Part shown: positions 43,945 to 52,574 of the stretch, piece by piece | Layout: every line of letters starts with the position of its first letter | How positions within the stretch are numbered: position 1 is the stretch's first letter | Assembly (NCBI GenBank): GCA_043777595.1 | Contig: JAYWHT010000019.1 | Coordinates: 1 to 64,000, forward strand | From: JAYVJH01 sp043777595 | Lineage (GTDB): Bacteria; Bacteroidota; Bacteroidia; Cytophagales; Spirosomataceae | Direction: 5' to 3' | Length of the DNA: 64,000 nucleotides | The notes under the pieces: model-generated | The model's input: only the letters and a program-made list of their open reading frames with translations | Database searches by the model: none | Told to the model about the DNA's origin: nothing | Program-made: the position numbers and the translations under genes

Positions 43945-45542
43945 TGATTGTAGCCTTGTTGATGGCTACGATTTGGCATGGGTGCAAAAAAGCTGACCCC
44001 GACCCAATGCCAACCGCCGATTTTAGCTTTGTGCAGTCGTCGGGTGGAGTTATTCAATTTACCGACAAAAGCCTATCGGCTCGTACCTACGCTTGGAACT
44101 TTGGCAACGGCACGACTTCGACCGAAAAAAGCCCCAAAGTGGCCTTTGTTAGCAATGGTGACTATACCGTCAAGCTGACCGTCAAAAACAATGCGGGCGA
44201 AAACAGCATCGAAAGAACCGTTACCGTAACGAGTGGCCGAGACTTGCCCATCAAAGCCGATTTCACCTTTGCACTATTGCCCAATGGCGAGGTACAGTTT
44301 ACCAACAAAAGCGTAAGTGCCAGCACTTACAAATGGGACTTCGGCTACGGCCTGACTTCGACCGAAAAAAACCCAAAAATAGCCTTGACTTACAACGGCG
44401 ACTACAAAGTAAAACTCGAAGCCAGCAAATCGTTTGATGGTGCAGAGGTTGAAAAAACCGTTACCATTGCCAACGGCAAAGCCCTACCACAAGTATCCGA
44501 CGAGTACAGCACAGCCAAAGGTACAAGCGGTGGCACATATTACTCTTTCCGAAACCACTTTTATACTTTTGAAGTAACCGAAGACAACAAAAACGTAACG
44601 GCCAATGTGCAATCTGGGGACATTGACGTAGCTTTTTATTGGTATAATTCATTGGGGCAAGATTTGAATAAATATGGTAGCTTTTCGGGCCCAGAGTATG
44701 GTCGTAATTTTACCGATACCCAAAAACTCAACAAAGGCAAATATACCCTACTCGTAACGACCCGAAATCGCTACGCCATTGGTAAATATACGGTGAGTGT
44801 CAGAGGCATTGATGCCGCCCCCGTGCGGGTGCCGTCTGCGAGATTGCTTGATACAAACAAGGATTTTGGTGATGGAGGTGGGGGACTTGGTAATGACAGT
44901 GAGTTATATTTTTTATCGCCTCGAAACAAGACCTATACTTTTGATGTGGCCGAAGATAATACCTACGTTGATATTGATGCGACCTCTACGAGTGCAGATA
45001 CTTGGGTAAAAATTTTTAATAGCTTAGGCCAAAGTCAGAATTACGCCAGCATAGGTTCTGGCCGCACACCCAACGTAAACCTAAAAGTCAATAAAGGCAG
45101 CTACACGCTATTAGTTGGTACGATTGAACGTTTGGCCAAAACTAACTTTTCTCTCGAAATAAATGGTAAAGTTAGCAATCTCAAAGAGAAGATTTTTAAC
45201 AGTTTAAAAATTGATGGTAAGTGGCAAAAAACTAAAACCATAGTAATTGATAATAGCAATAATGTTCCAAGGTCTTATGATGAATACAGTTTTGAGATAA
45301 CAGAAGACAAAACTATACTTGACGCAACAAGTGCTAGTACGTTCTTTCACAGCATGACTATAAAAAATTCAATAGGTGTGGTAGTTGGTGAAGACGTTTA
45401 TTTCGATTATAAAACAAGAAATATGGCCATAAACGTTTCAAAAGGCAAATATGTAATTCGGATATATACTAGAAATGAAGCTTCTGACGATGCCTACAGT
45501 TTTACACTCGTCGGCATGGTTGCCAATCTCAAAAAGTTATAG
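43920..45542 (+). CDS. Lipoprotein with two PKD domains and pre-peptidase-like domains
   Basis: A 540-residue surface or periplasmic lipoprotein: signal KTKQIKLVIVALLMATIWHGC (lipobox Cys near residue 22), two PKD domains (YAWNFGNGTTSTEKSPKVAF; YKWDFGYGLTSTEKNPKIAL), and three beta-sandwich repeats of about 95 residues, the first with YYSFRNHFYTFEVTEDNKNV and KGKYTLLVTTRNRYAIGKY, resembling pre-peptidase C-terminal domains. Binding to glycans or proteins is likely; no catalytic domain is present. It sits immediately right of the toxin-antitoxin cassette, whose insertion seems to have duplicated its 5' end. Confidence 0.85.
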   Translation: MKTKQIKLVIVALLMATIWHGCKKADPDPMPTADFSFVQSSGGVIQFTDKSLSARTYAWNFGNGTTSTEKSPKVAFVSNGDYTVKLTVKNNAGENSIERTVTVTSGRDLPIKADFTFALLPNGEVQFTNKSVSASTYKWDFGYGLTSTEKNPKIALTYNGDYKVKLEASKSFDGAEVEKTVTIANGKALPQVSDEYSTAKGTSGGTYYSFRNHFYTFEVTEDNKNVTANVQSGDIDVAFYWYNSLGQDLNKYGSFSGPEYGRNFTDTQKLNKGKYTLLVTTRNRYAIGKYTVSVRGIDAAPVRVPSARLLDTNKDFGDGGGGLGNDSELYFLSPRNKTYTFDVAEDNTYVDIDATSTSADTWVKIFNSLGQSQNYASIGSGRTPNVNLKVNKGSYTLLVGTIERLAKTNFSLEINGKVSNLKEKIFNSLKIDGKWQKTKTIVIDNSNNVPRSYDEYSFEITEDKTILDATSASTFFHSMTIKNSIGVVVGEDVYFDYKTRNMAINVSKGKYVIRIYTRNEASDDAYSFTLVGMVANLKKL

Positions 45543-45568
45543 CAGGGTACTCACTTTATCTTGGAGCA

Positions 45569-45601
45569 AGCGACGTCATCGTTCTAAGCGATGACGTCGC
45601 T
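45569..45601. terminator. Perfect 13-bp hairpin
   Basis: AGCGACGTCATCG pairs perfectly with CGATGACGTCGCT around a 7-nt loop. It follows the PKD gene stop by 26 bp and overlaps the start of the first 138-bp repeat. It probably terminates the PKD gene. Confidence 0.7.
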
Positions 45602-45909
45602 ATTCTGTCTTAGCGGCAAGAGTCTGGGGACGATGCCCCCAAATGTCAGAACCCAATCGTTGGATTTTTTGAAAGAAAAGCACCCGTTGATTTTGACTTT
45701 TTGAAGGTGGTCTCACGTACTAAATCCATCACTCTGTTCCGAGGTCTGTGAAGACACAGGCCATGGAACAGTCGCTATTCTGTCTTAGCGGCAAGAGTCT
45801 GGGAACGATGCCCCCAAATGTCAGAATCCAATCGTTGGGTTTTTTGAAAGAAAAACAACCATTAATTTTGACTTTTTGAAGGTGGTCTCACGTACTAAAT
45901 CCATCACTC
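45597..45909. repeat. Two direct 138-bp repeats separated by a hairpin
   Basis: Unit 1 (45597-45734) and unit 2 (45772-45909) differ at 7 of 138 positions with no gaps. The 37-bp spacer forms a hairpin of its own with CTGTTCC/GGAACAG arms (45734-45771). Each unit contains AGAA-CCAATCGTTGG-TTTTTTGAAAG. The rest of the 45543-46036 gap holds site IV and no gene. Confidence 0.85.
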
Positions 45910-45974
45910 AACCAGTTCATTGACAATGGCTTTGAGGGCTTTTAAGATTCCAAAAATAGAATTGACACCGCCTC

Positions 45975-46002
45975 ACTTAAAAAACTCGCCACTCAAACGT
46001 CT
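45975..46002 (+). promoter_or_regulatory. 28-bp ACTTAAAA-N15-CGTCT element, site IV
   Basis: ACTTAAAA, 15 nt, CGTCT, ending 34 nt before the ATG at 46037. It is the copy that would drive the eight-gene run ending at 55366. Confidence 0.6.
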
Positions 46003-46036
46003 ATTGGATTAAATAAACAATAAAACAAAAAACACA

Positions 46037-46588
46037 ATGAAAAAAGCATTTTACACATTCGCAACAATCGTGGGTCTTTTGGCACTGCTACAAACTAACG
46101 TACAGGCACAGGCATACCAAAAAGGCAGTAAACTCATCAATGTTGGCCTGGGGCTGGGGGCGTACAAGGTAAATTTATTAAAAAGCCTCTTTGCTGAAAA
46201 ACTCACTGGTGCTCATGGTAGTATTGGCGTTGGTGGTTCGTTTGAAGTAGGAATTACTGACCAAATCAGTGCTGGAGGCCTGTTTGGTTATTCGAGGGAC
46301 AGCGACCTCGAAATGAACTTTATTCATATTGGCGCAAGAGGCTCTTATCATTTGGCCGAAGTTATGAAGCTCAACAACAACAAAATAGATATTTATGCGG
46401 GTGCTGGTGTGGGTTTTCGTATCATGTCTGCCGAAGGCGCCACCAGCGAAGACTTCGAAGGTCTCAACAAAATCTTCATTCCAATCCACGTAGGTGGTCG
46501 GTATTATTTTAAGGACAATATGGCGGCTTTTACTGAGTTGGGTACTGGCTTCGCTATTTTTCAGGGCGGCATTAGCTTCAAACTTTAA
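46037..46588 (+). CDS. Small outer-membrane beta-barrel protein
   Basis: A 183-residue protein with signal peptide (KKAFYTFATIVGLLALLQT, cleavage after VQAQA) and a short eight-strand OmpW/OmpX-like barrel: GSKLINVGLGLGAYKVNLL, SIGVGGSFEVGITDQISAGG and a C-terminal GFAIFQGGISFKL that ends in the hydrophobic residue typical of barrel insertion. It heads a run of eight same-strand genes with gaps below 140 bp. Its function within the run is unknown. Confidence 0.85.
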   Translation: MKKAFYTFATIVGLLALLQTNVQAQAYQKGSKLINVGLGLGAYKVNLLKSLFAEKLTGAHGSIGVGGSFEVGITDQISAGGLFGYSRDSDLEMNFIHIGARGSYHLAEVMKLNNNKIDIYAGAGVGFRIMSAEGATSEDFEGLNKIFIPIHVGGRYYFKDNMAAFTELGTGFAIFQGGISFKL

Positions 46589-46696
46589 TCATTCATAATT
46601 AGGTTAGATTGCTCCATCATCGTTGTCCTGCTTTGTAGGGCAACGCATGAGCAGCCTACCATCAATCATTCATTCACAATTCAAACATTCAATCAA

Positions 46697-47569
46697 ATGA
46701 AATTTATTATCACTACCTCACTACTCCTTGTGGCACTTTTGGTACAAACCGTTGGCTTTGCCCAAACACGCAAAGCAGACCAAATCGTAAAACGTAACAA
46801 CAAAACGATACAGGCCATAATTGTTGAAATAAACGAAAAACAGGTACTCTACCGAGATCCAACCAAACCCCAAACCTCACCACCGATTGCCATAGATAAG
46901 TCGGATATAAACAAACTGATTTATGCCAACGGCCAAGAAGAAAAAATCGGTGGTGAAAGAAACCCAGACGAGCAGCCAGTAGCGGGCGCAAAAGAAAAAA
47001 TGAGCGTTTTCTTAACGGGTAGTGGTGGTATGGGTGTTTTAGCCTCGCCCATTGCAGTATTTTTTGATGCAAAAACCGCTTTCAGCTTGGCCTATTCTGG
47101 TGGCTTGGGAGTTCATATACCGTTGGGCAGTATGGTAGCCATTGCACCTATGGCCACCTATACCCAATTTGGAGGCAAGTTTACTGATGCCTCAGATGCT
47201 ACTTCGTATGAACAATATAACTACCAAAGCGCACAACTGAGCGTACCTATTATGTTTGTTAGCCCCACACCTGTTGCCAAGTTTTTTGTAGGTGCTGGCC
47301 CTTATGTCAATTACGCCTTTGGTGGCCAATCAACAACAGCGAGCGCTGGCCTAACAGAAAGCAAAGACCTGAATTTTGCGGCAGACCCTAACAACCCCGA
47401 TGATATCATTTACAATCCGTTACAGTTTGGGGCCATGGGGCAGTTGGGCGTGAAGATAAACCATTTTAGCATTTTTGGATATTATACTCGTAGCCTGTCA
47501 AGTTTAGACAATAAAAAAGAGTTATCATCGGCAAGTACCTTTGGCTTAGGACTCAAAATACATTTTTAA
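46697..47569 (+). CDS. Outer-membrane beta-barrel protein with N-terminal sensor-like domain
   Basis: A 290-residue exported protein. After the signal peptide a short beta domain (DQIVKRNNKTIQAIIVEINEKQVLY ... DINKLIYANGQEEK, about 25-90; 20-residue blocks) resembles the repeated N-terminal domain of the next gene's product. The C-terminal 200 residues are a porin-like barrel ending FGLGLKIHF. It lies 108 bp after the first barrel gene and 140 bp before the next gene, and is probably in the same transcript. Confidence 0.8.
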   Translation: MKFIITTSLLLVALLVQTVGFAQTRKADQIVKRNNKTIQAIIVEINEKQVLYRDPTKPQTSPPIAIDKSDINKLIYANGQEEKIGGERNPDEQPVAGAKEKMSVFLTGSGGMGVLASPIAVFFDAKTAFSLAYSGGLGVHIPLGSMVAIAPMATYTQFGGKFTDASDATSYEQYNYQSAQLSVPIMFVSPTPVAKFFVGAGPYVNYAFGGQSTTASAGLTESKDLNFAADPNNPDDIIYNPLQFGAMGQLGVKINHFSIFGYYTRSLSSLDNKKELSSASTFGLGLKIHF

Positions 47570-47708
47570 TTTACTAAGTAGCGAAAAGCGAACAACGAAA
47601 AATATTATAATTATCTAATAATCAATTATTTAGTTACAATCAATTACTGATATTCTATAAAATTCAGAACACTTGATGACTAACAAAACATTTTTAATAA
47701 AACAAACA

Positions 47709-48893
47709 ATGAAAAATAAATTAGTAAAAAACGTAGCCTTGGGGCTACTAACAATTTGGGGGGCGAACACGACTTTTGCCCAAGAAAAATTTTATATGAA
47801 AAACGGCAATGCCTTTACCGAGCGTCTGACTGAGGCTACCGACGGTAAAGTAAGCTACTACCAAACAAATGGCGACAGAAAAATATTGCGAACCTTTGGC
47901 CGAGACAATATCGAGGTGGCGTTTAATGCCAAAGGCAACTACCTGATGATGTCAGACATCAAGCGGTCTGTTGAAGACTCTCGCAAGCAGCTCAAACAGT
48001 TTTATAACAGCGAAGGCCCAAAGTCAGACATTATCATTAGTGCTGTGCCGCTCAAAGTTATCGTTTGCCAGTCGCCTCCGTATGATGGGGCAGATGCAGT
48101 CAATTATAAGACCGAAAAAGGCGAGTCGGCCTCTATGCCCAAAAGTAACATTGTAGCCATCATCAAAGCCGATGGCCAACATGAAATTTATAAAGACCTA
48201 AACGAAGCCGTGCCATTTTTAAAAAGTGCTTGGGCGGACTTTCAGAACAAAAAAAGTAAAGCTGCACCAGTAGAAACACCAGAAGAAATAGCAGCAAGAC
48301 TACTGGCCGAAAAAATCGAAAAAGAGAGACTTTTGGCCATAGCCGAAGCAGAAAGAATAAAAAATGGCAAGGTAGATATGTCTGGAAAGATGACCGATGC
48401 GGAACTCGAAATTTATAAAGCCAAAGCCATAGTAAAAGTAGAAGAATTTGCAAATTATTTGAAAATAATAACTGACAGAGACCGATCAAGCACTGAACAA
48501 GACAATGCCATTGACCAAGCCGTCAAGTTGTTTATGGCCGATGCCATGATAGAGGTATCGTCGGTAACAAAGTCAAAAACCAGCAAATACCCAGTGCGTG
48601 AGTACCTCACTCGCCTCAAACTACTACCTTATGGCAAAATAGACATTGCTTGGACACAGATACAATACGTGAGCCAACCCATACTCAAAAACGATGGTAA
48701 TTATTATGGTACAATCACTGGCGTACAGACATTTACAGGCTATGGCAACGGCAACAACAAAGACCAAATGCAATATTCGGACGTAACCAAAAAGAGCGTA
48801 GAGACTAAGTTTGAAACTTACGACAAAATCGAAGATAGCATCAAAGTTCGCACATGGGGAATATTGTTGGGGAGTATTGGTGTAGCAAATTAA
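47709..48893 (+). CDS. Exported protein with two short beta domains and a shared C-terminal domain
   Basis: A 394-residue protein from ATG 47709 with signal peptide (NVALGLLTIWGANTTFA). Two N-terminal domains (FYMKNGNAFTERLTEATDG and DIIISAVPLKVIVCQSPPYD ... NIVAIIKADGQHEIY) resemble the one in the preceding barrel protein. A charged helical linker (EEIAARLLAEKIEKERLLAI) leads to a C-terminal domain with SKYPVREYLTRLKLLPYGKI and a final WGILLGSIGVAN. That domain recurs in the next gene's product and, more diverged, in the one after. I do not recognise a named family. Confidence 0.75.
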   Translation: MKNKLVKNVALGLLTIWGANTTFAQEKFYMKNGNAFTERLTEATDGKVSYYQTNGDRKILRTFGRDNIEVAFNAKGNYLMMSDIKRSVEDSRKQLKQFYNSEGPKSDIIISAVPLKVIVCQSPPYDGADAVNYKTEKGESASMPKSNIVAIIKADGQHEIYKDLNEAVPFLKSAWADFQNKKSKAAPVETPEEIAARLLAEKIEKERLLAIAEAERIKNGKVDMSGKMTDAELEIYKAKAIVKVEEFANYLKIITDRDRSSTEQDNAIDQAVKLFMADAMIEVSSVTKSKTSKYPVREYLTRLKLLPYGKIDIAWTQIQYVSQPILKNDGNYYGTITGVQTFTGYGNGNNKDQMQYSDVTKKSVETKFETYDKIEDSIKVRTWGILLGSIGVAN

Positions 48894-48956
48894 GACAGCC
48901 AAATGGTTTATAGAGCGAGTTGATACTCAGCTCGCTCTGTAAGCTAAATCTAAGAC

Positions 48957-49553
48957 ATGAAAATAGCATCAATTATATTATTTTTGGCTTTATCTGTATC
49001 TTGTTTGGGGCAGTCGAAGGCGACGACCGACAGCTCGACGGTTGAAATATTAAAGACAAAAACCTCGAGTCTTATCAGAAAATTTGTGATACTCTCAGAC
49101 ATCATCAACGATAGTACAAAGCCAGAGCCAGTTAGAGACCAAGCCATTGAGCAAGCCGAAACACTCTTTGAGAAAGACTCAGAGGTAGAATCAAAAAATA
49201 GAAATGGTCGAATACAGAGGTATCCAGTTCGAGAATATTTAACTCGTTCGAAATTTTTACCTACTGGTCTCTATAAAATAAACTCGATTGATGTCAGCTA
49301 CTTTTTGATGTCTAACTATACAATAAACAATCAGCGATATGGCGAGCGATGGAGTACACAACATTTTGTCAATAAAGATGGCGTTTTTACACCTCAACCA
49401 TCTGAGTTCTTCAATCATTCAGAATTTAAACCAGTAAAAGTCAAATTTGAAACCTATACTGGTAAAACCAATGCTGATAGTCTTAAAAAATGGGAAGTAT
49501 TGCTTCAGAGTATTGGTGTGAGCCATAGCGATAGTACGAAGAGCAAGAAGTAA
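48957..49553 (+). CDS. Exported protein, paralogue of the preceding C-terminal domain
   Basis: A 198-residue protein with a signal peptide (KIASIILFLALSVSCLG) that consists almost only of the domain shared with the preceding gene: DQAIEQAETLFEKDSEVES, IQRYPVREYLTRSKFLPTGL, then VKFETYTGKTNADSLKKWEV and LLQSIGVSHS. The shape (helix, conserved PVREYLTR, beta meander) recalls NTF2-like domains. A hairpin (48917-48943) lies in the gap before it. A gene duplication is the simplest explanation. Confidence 0.75.
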   Translation: MKIASIILFLALSVSCLGQSKATTDSSTVEILKTKTSSLIRKFVILSDIINDSTKPEPVRDQAIEQAETLFEKDSEVESKNRNGRIQRYPVREYLTRSKFLPTGLYKINSIDVSYFLMSNYTINNQRYGERWSTQHFVNKDGVFTPQPSEFFNHSEFKPVKVKFETYTGKTNADSLKKWEVLLQSIGVSHSDSTKSKK

Positions 49554-49567
49554 AAATATAACAAATT

Positions 49568-50563
49568 ATGAAACTGCGAGATTTGGTGATAGGCTTTTGT
49601 AGTCTATTTTTTTTCTTTTTGTGTAATAAAATACACGCACAAGACAAAGTGGAACTACCGAGCAAAGCCGAACAAAAAAATATCAGACTTTTGGCCCGTG
49701 TCATGGTCGAGAGTTACTTGCGGGGGTTGCTCAATACCATTGCTTTTGAAGACGTTGAAAAAGACTCATTGAAGTCAATTATGATGGATAGTTATTTACC
49801 GAGCAAAAAAAATCAAGTGTTTTATGATGATGGTGCAATAATCGAAGACGACATCACACCGAGCAACACCGCCACGGCTCAGGGTAGCGACAAAATGGTG
49901 GCTACTTATTTGTCAAATCTGGATATATTTTATAAAAAATCAGAACGAGAAACAATATTTTTTTCAGATGTGTCAGTGTCTGACGTCAAGGCCAACAATT
50001 ATCTGTATCTGAAAGTATATTTTAAGTCCGAGTTTAGAGGCGAATATAACACCAATGAAAAAAACAAAAACAAACCCAACCAAAACTATCGGCCAGTATT
50101 GAGAGTAGCCGAGCTACGTGCCGAAAAAGACATCAATAACCAATGGAAAGTCTATATAACGCACATTGGTTATTATAAGCAAAGTCCAGACGATAGCAAT
50201 GGCAACATAACACCCGAAGAACGCCGCAGGAAAGCTATCCGTGACTCGGTGGAGGCGGTTGAACTCAAACAGGCATATCAGAACAAAATAGAGGAACTAC
50301 TGACACAAGGGCAAATTATTCTCAACACTACCAACGACAAAAACTCGGCCGCCGAAGTATTTCGGCTTGCCTGTTATTTTAGAGATAGTTACAAACTCGA
50401 CAGTCCCAAATTTGAAGAATTATACAAAGAATACATGAACAAAGGCGATATAATATTTGATGCAGAAATATACGATAATGCCGCCCAATGGTACGCACTG
50501 GCACAGTCTATTAAAGATAGTGCCGAGGTAAGCGACAAAATAAAAGTGTGTAAGAAGAAGTGA
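49568..50563 (+). CDS. Exported protein with diverged paralogous domain and helical repeats
   Basis: A 331-residue exported protein (signal GFCSLFFFFLCNKIHA). The first 200 residues are a distant version of the domain of the two preceding genes (RLLARVMVESYLRGL, KMVATYLSNLDIFYKK, LRVAELRAEKDINNQWKVYI, HIGYYKQSP). The C-terminal 110 residues are TPR-like (NDKNSAAEVFRLACYFRDS, EIYDNAAQWYALAQSIKDS). It lies 14 bp after the previous gene. The product may feed into the following TPR-barrel protein complex, which is inference from layout. Confidence 0.75.
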   Translation: MKLRDLVIGFCSLFFFFLCNKIHAQDKVELPSKAEQKNIRLLARVMVESYLRGLLNTIAFEDVEKDSLKSIMMDSYLPSKKNQVFYDDGAIIEDDITPSNTATAQGSDKMVATYLSNLDIFYKKSERETIFFSDVSVSDVKANNYLYLKVYFKSEFRGEYNTNEKNKNKPNQNYRPVLRVAELRAEKDINNQWKVYITHIGYYKQSPDDSNGNITPEERRRKAIRDSVEAVELKQAYQNKIEELLTQGQIILNTTNDKNSAAEVFRLACYFRDSYKLDSPKFEELYKEYMNKGDIIFDAEIYDNAAQWYALAQSIKDSAEVSDKIKVCKKK

Positions 50564-50587
50564 AAAACGAGAAGTGAAAAACGAAAA

Positions 50588-52525
50588 ATGATTTTAGATG
50601 TAGCATATTGTTGGTGGGTCGGTGTAGCGAAATGGGTGCTTTCACCTATCGTTCGTCGTACATCGTTCATCACCATTACCATTACCTTCTATCTGATATT
50701 ACCGAGTGGATTGTCTTTGTTTGCCCAACAAAACGGCGAATTTAAACAAATCTTAGTCATGGCCGACGACAAAATGAATAGCGGAGATTATGAAGATGCA
50801 AAAAAAAAATACTTAGCCTGTCAAGCTGTGTCGAACGATAAAGAAGAAAAATTGGTAGCCGCTAAAATAGAAATTTGCCGCCAGATAATGGAGGCGCAGA
50901 CCCAGTTGAGATTGGCTATAACCCAAAAACAAAACATACAGCCCGCACTCGACAAGCTCTTTGGGCTACAATGGCAAAGCCCAGACGATAAATATTTTCA
51001 GGAAAGAATAATAGTTCAAATTGAAAACGAGGGCGATAGATTACTCAAAGTTGGTGAAATAGAGCCATCGGCCGATTATTTTTTATTGGCCACTGGTATC
51101 TTAAAAGCCAAAGGCATCAGGCGACTGCCAGCCATAACCTTTAAAATGGAGAGACTCAATGAGCAGTACAAACAAAAAAACAATCGAGAGTTACCTCAAT
51201 ATGCAAAATATATAGAATTAGTTAGAAACGAAAACCCAGACGTTCCATCGCTCGAAAAAGAATACCAAAAATACTGGACTTCGGCCAATAGTAGCTTTGC
51301 ACTAGGAAATTATATATTGGCCGTAACCAGATATAATTTATGCTTGAAACAAAAAGGCCACGAAAACGACAAACCAGCCCAAGACCAGCTCATGGCAGCT
51401 ACCAAAGCTCGAGATGCCCAAGCCAGAGGCAATAAGCTAATGCAACAAAACAAATATGGCGAGGCGGCCCAAGAATATAAAACGGTACTAAGTTTAAATG
51501 CAGAAGACAAGATTACGCAACAGATGGCAGCCGAGGCGCATGAGTTGTATGGCGATTTTTTGAGTGCCAATCGGTTTTGGACAGATGCCCGCAAAAACTA
51601 CAACGAAGCACTGACTTTGGGCAGCGATGCTGACAAAAACAAAATATTGATTGAAAAAATACGAATAATTGATAAAAAAATTAAGAGAGATAAAGACACC
51701 ACACCAAAAACCCCAACAATAGATAGCACAAAAAACGATATTCCGCTGACAGCAAAGCAACGAGCCAGATTAGAAAAGCAACGACAGCAGGCCGAACTAT
51801 TGGCCAAACGGCAGCAACTACGAGATGCCGAGCGAGCCAAACGCCGAGCCGAACGACTGGCTCGCCGCAAACCAAAAAAAGACGACAAACCTAAATATCA
51901 TTTTGAAGTAGATCCCGAAAAAGGAAAAGACATCAACTGGGCTGAGGTAGTGGCTGGCGAAATATCGGTAACAGGAAGTTATGGGTTGCCGATATTAACA
52001 AACCAGATGGGTGCAGTAAAAAGCCGTGGGACTTTGGCACGGCGTTGGGGTGGCGAGTTGGTGGTGTTGCCAAACAAAACACTGTCGTTGGTAGTAGGCG
52101 CAAACTATGGCAAAATGCAATTTAACTCGATGAGAGCCAACGGTGCAGCCCTCGAAAAATTTGACATTGGACTCTTGCAAATACCTATTTCGTTGCGGTT
52201 CAATAAAGCCCTCAGCGACGATACTCAGCTACACTTACAAGGCGGCTTCACGCTTAATAGAGTGCTAAATTTTAATTATGGTAATTATACCAAAAACATA
52301 AACCAAACCAATAGTGCTATTTTTAACAACAATACACTGGGCTTTGAGGTCAGTGTGGGCTATACGACAACGTTTATAAACAAGAGCCGAATAGGGCTAA
52401 TGCTCACCTACAACCGAACCAATAACGTTTTGGACACAAACTATAAAGACGAAGCCACCAACCGCAGTAGTACGTCTATGGCGTTGTCGGGTGTGGGGGT
52501 GAAGTTGATTTTGAGGCTGTTTTGA
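50588..52525 (+). CDS. TPR protein with C-terminal outer-membrane barrel
   Basis: A 645-residue protein. The frame opens at ATG 50588; the export signal is FITITITFYLILPSGLSLFA (about residues 28-47), so a start further in is possible. TPR-like helices fill about 50-370 (DDKMNSGDYEDAKKKYLACQ, LMQQNKYGEAAQEYKTVLSL), followed by a basic Arg/Lys/Gln-rich linker (RLEKQRQQAELLAKRQQLRD) and a porin-like barrel of about 190 residues ending ALSGVGVKLILRLF. A barrel fused to a TPR arm suggests an assembly scaffold at the outer membrane. Confidence 0.82.
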   Translation: MILDVAYCWWVGVAKWVLSPIVRRTSFITITITFYLILPSGLSLFAQQNGEFKQILVMADDKMNSGDYEDAKKKYLACQAVSNDKEEKLVAAKIEICRQIMEAQTQLRLAITQKQNIQPALDKLFGLQWQSPDDKYFQERIIVQIENEGDRLLKVGEIEPSADYFLLATGILKAKGIRRLPAITFKMERLNEQYKQKNNRELPQYAKYIELVRNENPDVPSLEKEYQKYWTSANSSFALGNYILAVTRYNLCLKQKGHENDKPAQDQLMAATKARDAQARGNKLMQQNKYGEAAQEYKTVLSLNAEDKITQQMAAEAHELYGDFLSANRFWTDARKNYNEALTLGSDADKNKILIEKIRIIDKKIKRDKDTTPKTPTIDSTKNDIPLTAKQRARLEKQRQQAELLAKRQQLRDAERAKRRAERLARRKPKKDDKPKYHFEVDPEKGKDINWAEVVAGEISVTGSYGLPILTNQMGAVKSRGTLARRWGGELVVLPNKTLSLVVGANYGKMQFNSMRANGAALEKFDIGLLQIPISLRFNKALSDDTQLHLQGGFTLNRVLNFNYGNYTKNINQTNSAIFNNNTLGFEVSVGYTTTFINKSRIGLMLTYNRTNNVLDTNYKDEATNRSSTSMALSGVGVKLILRLF

Positions 52526-52574
52526 ACATTTTTTAGACTTTTGTGCCGTTAAATGTTTTTTGCTTTTTGTAAAA

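Noticed and set aside
45597..45909. CRISPR array
   Set aside because: Only two units, each 138 bp, with a single 37-bp hairpin-forming spacer and no cas genes nearby.
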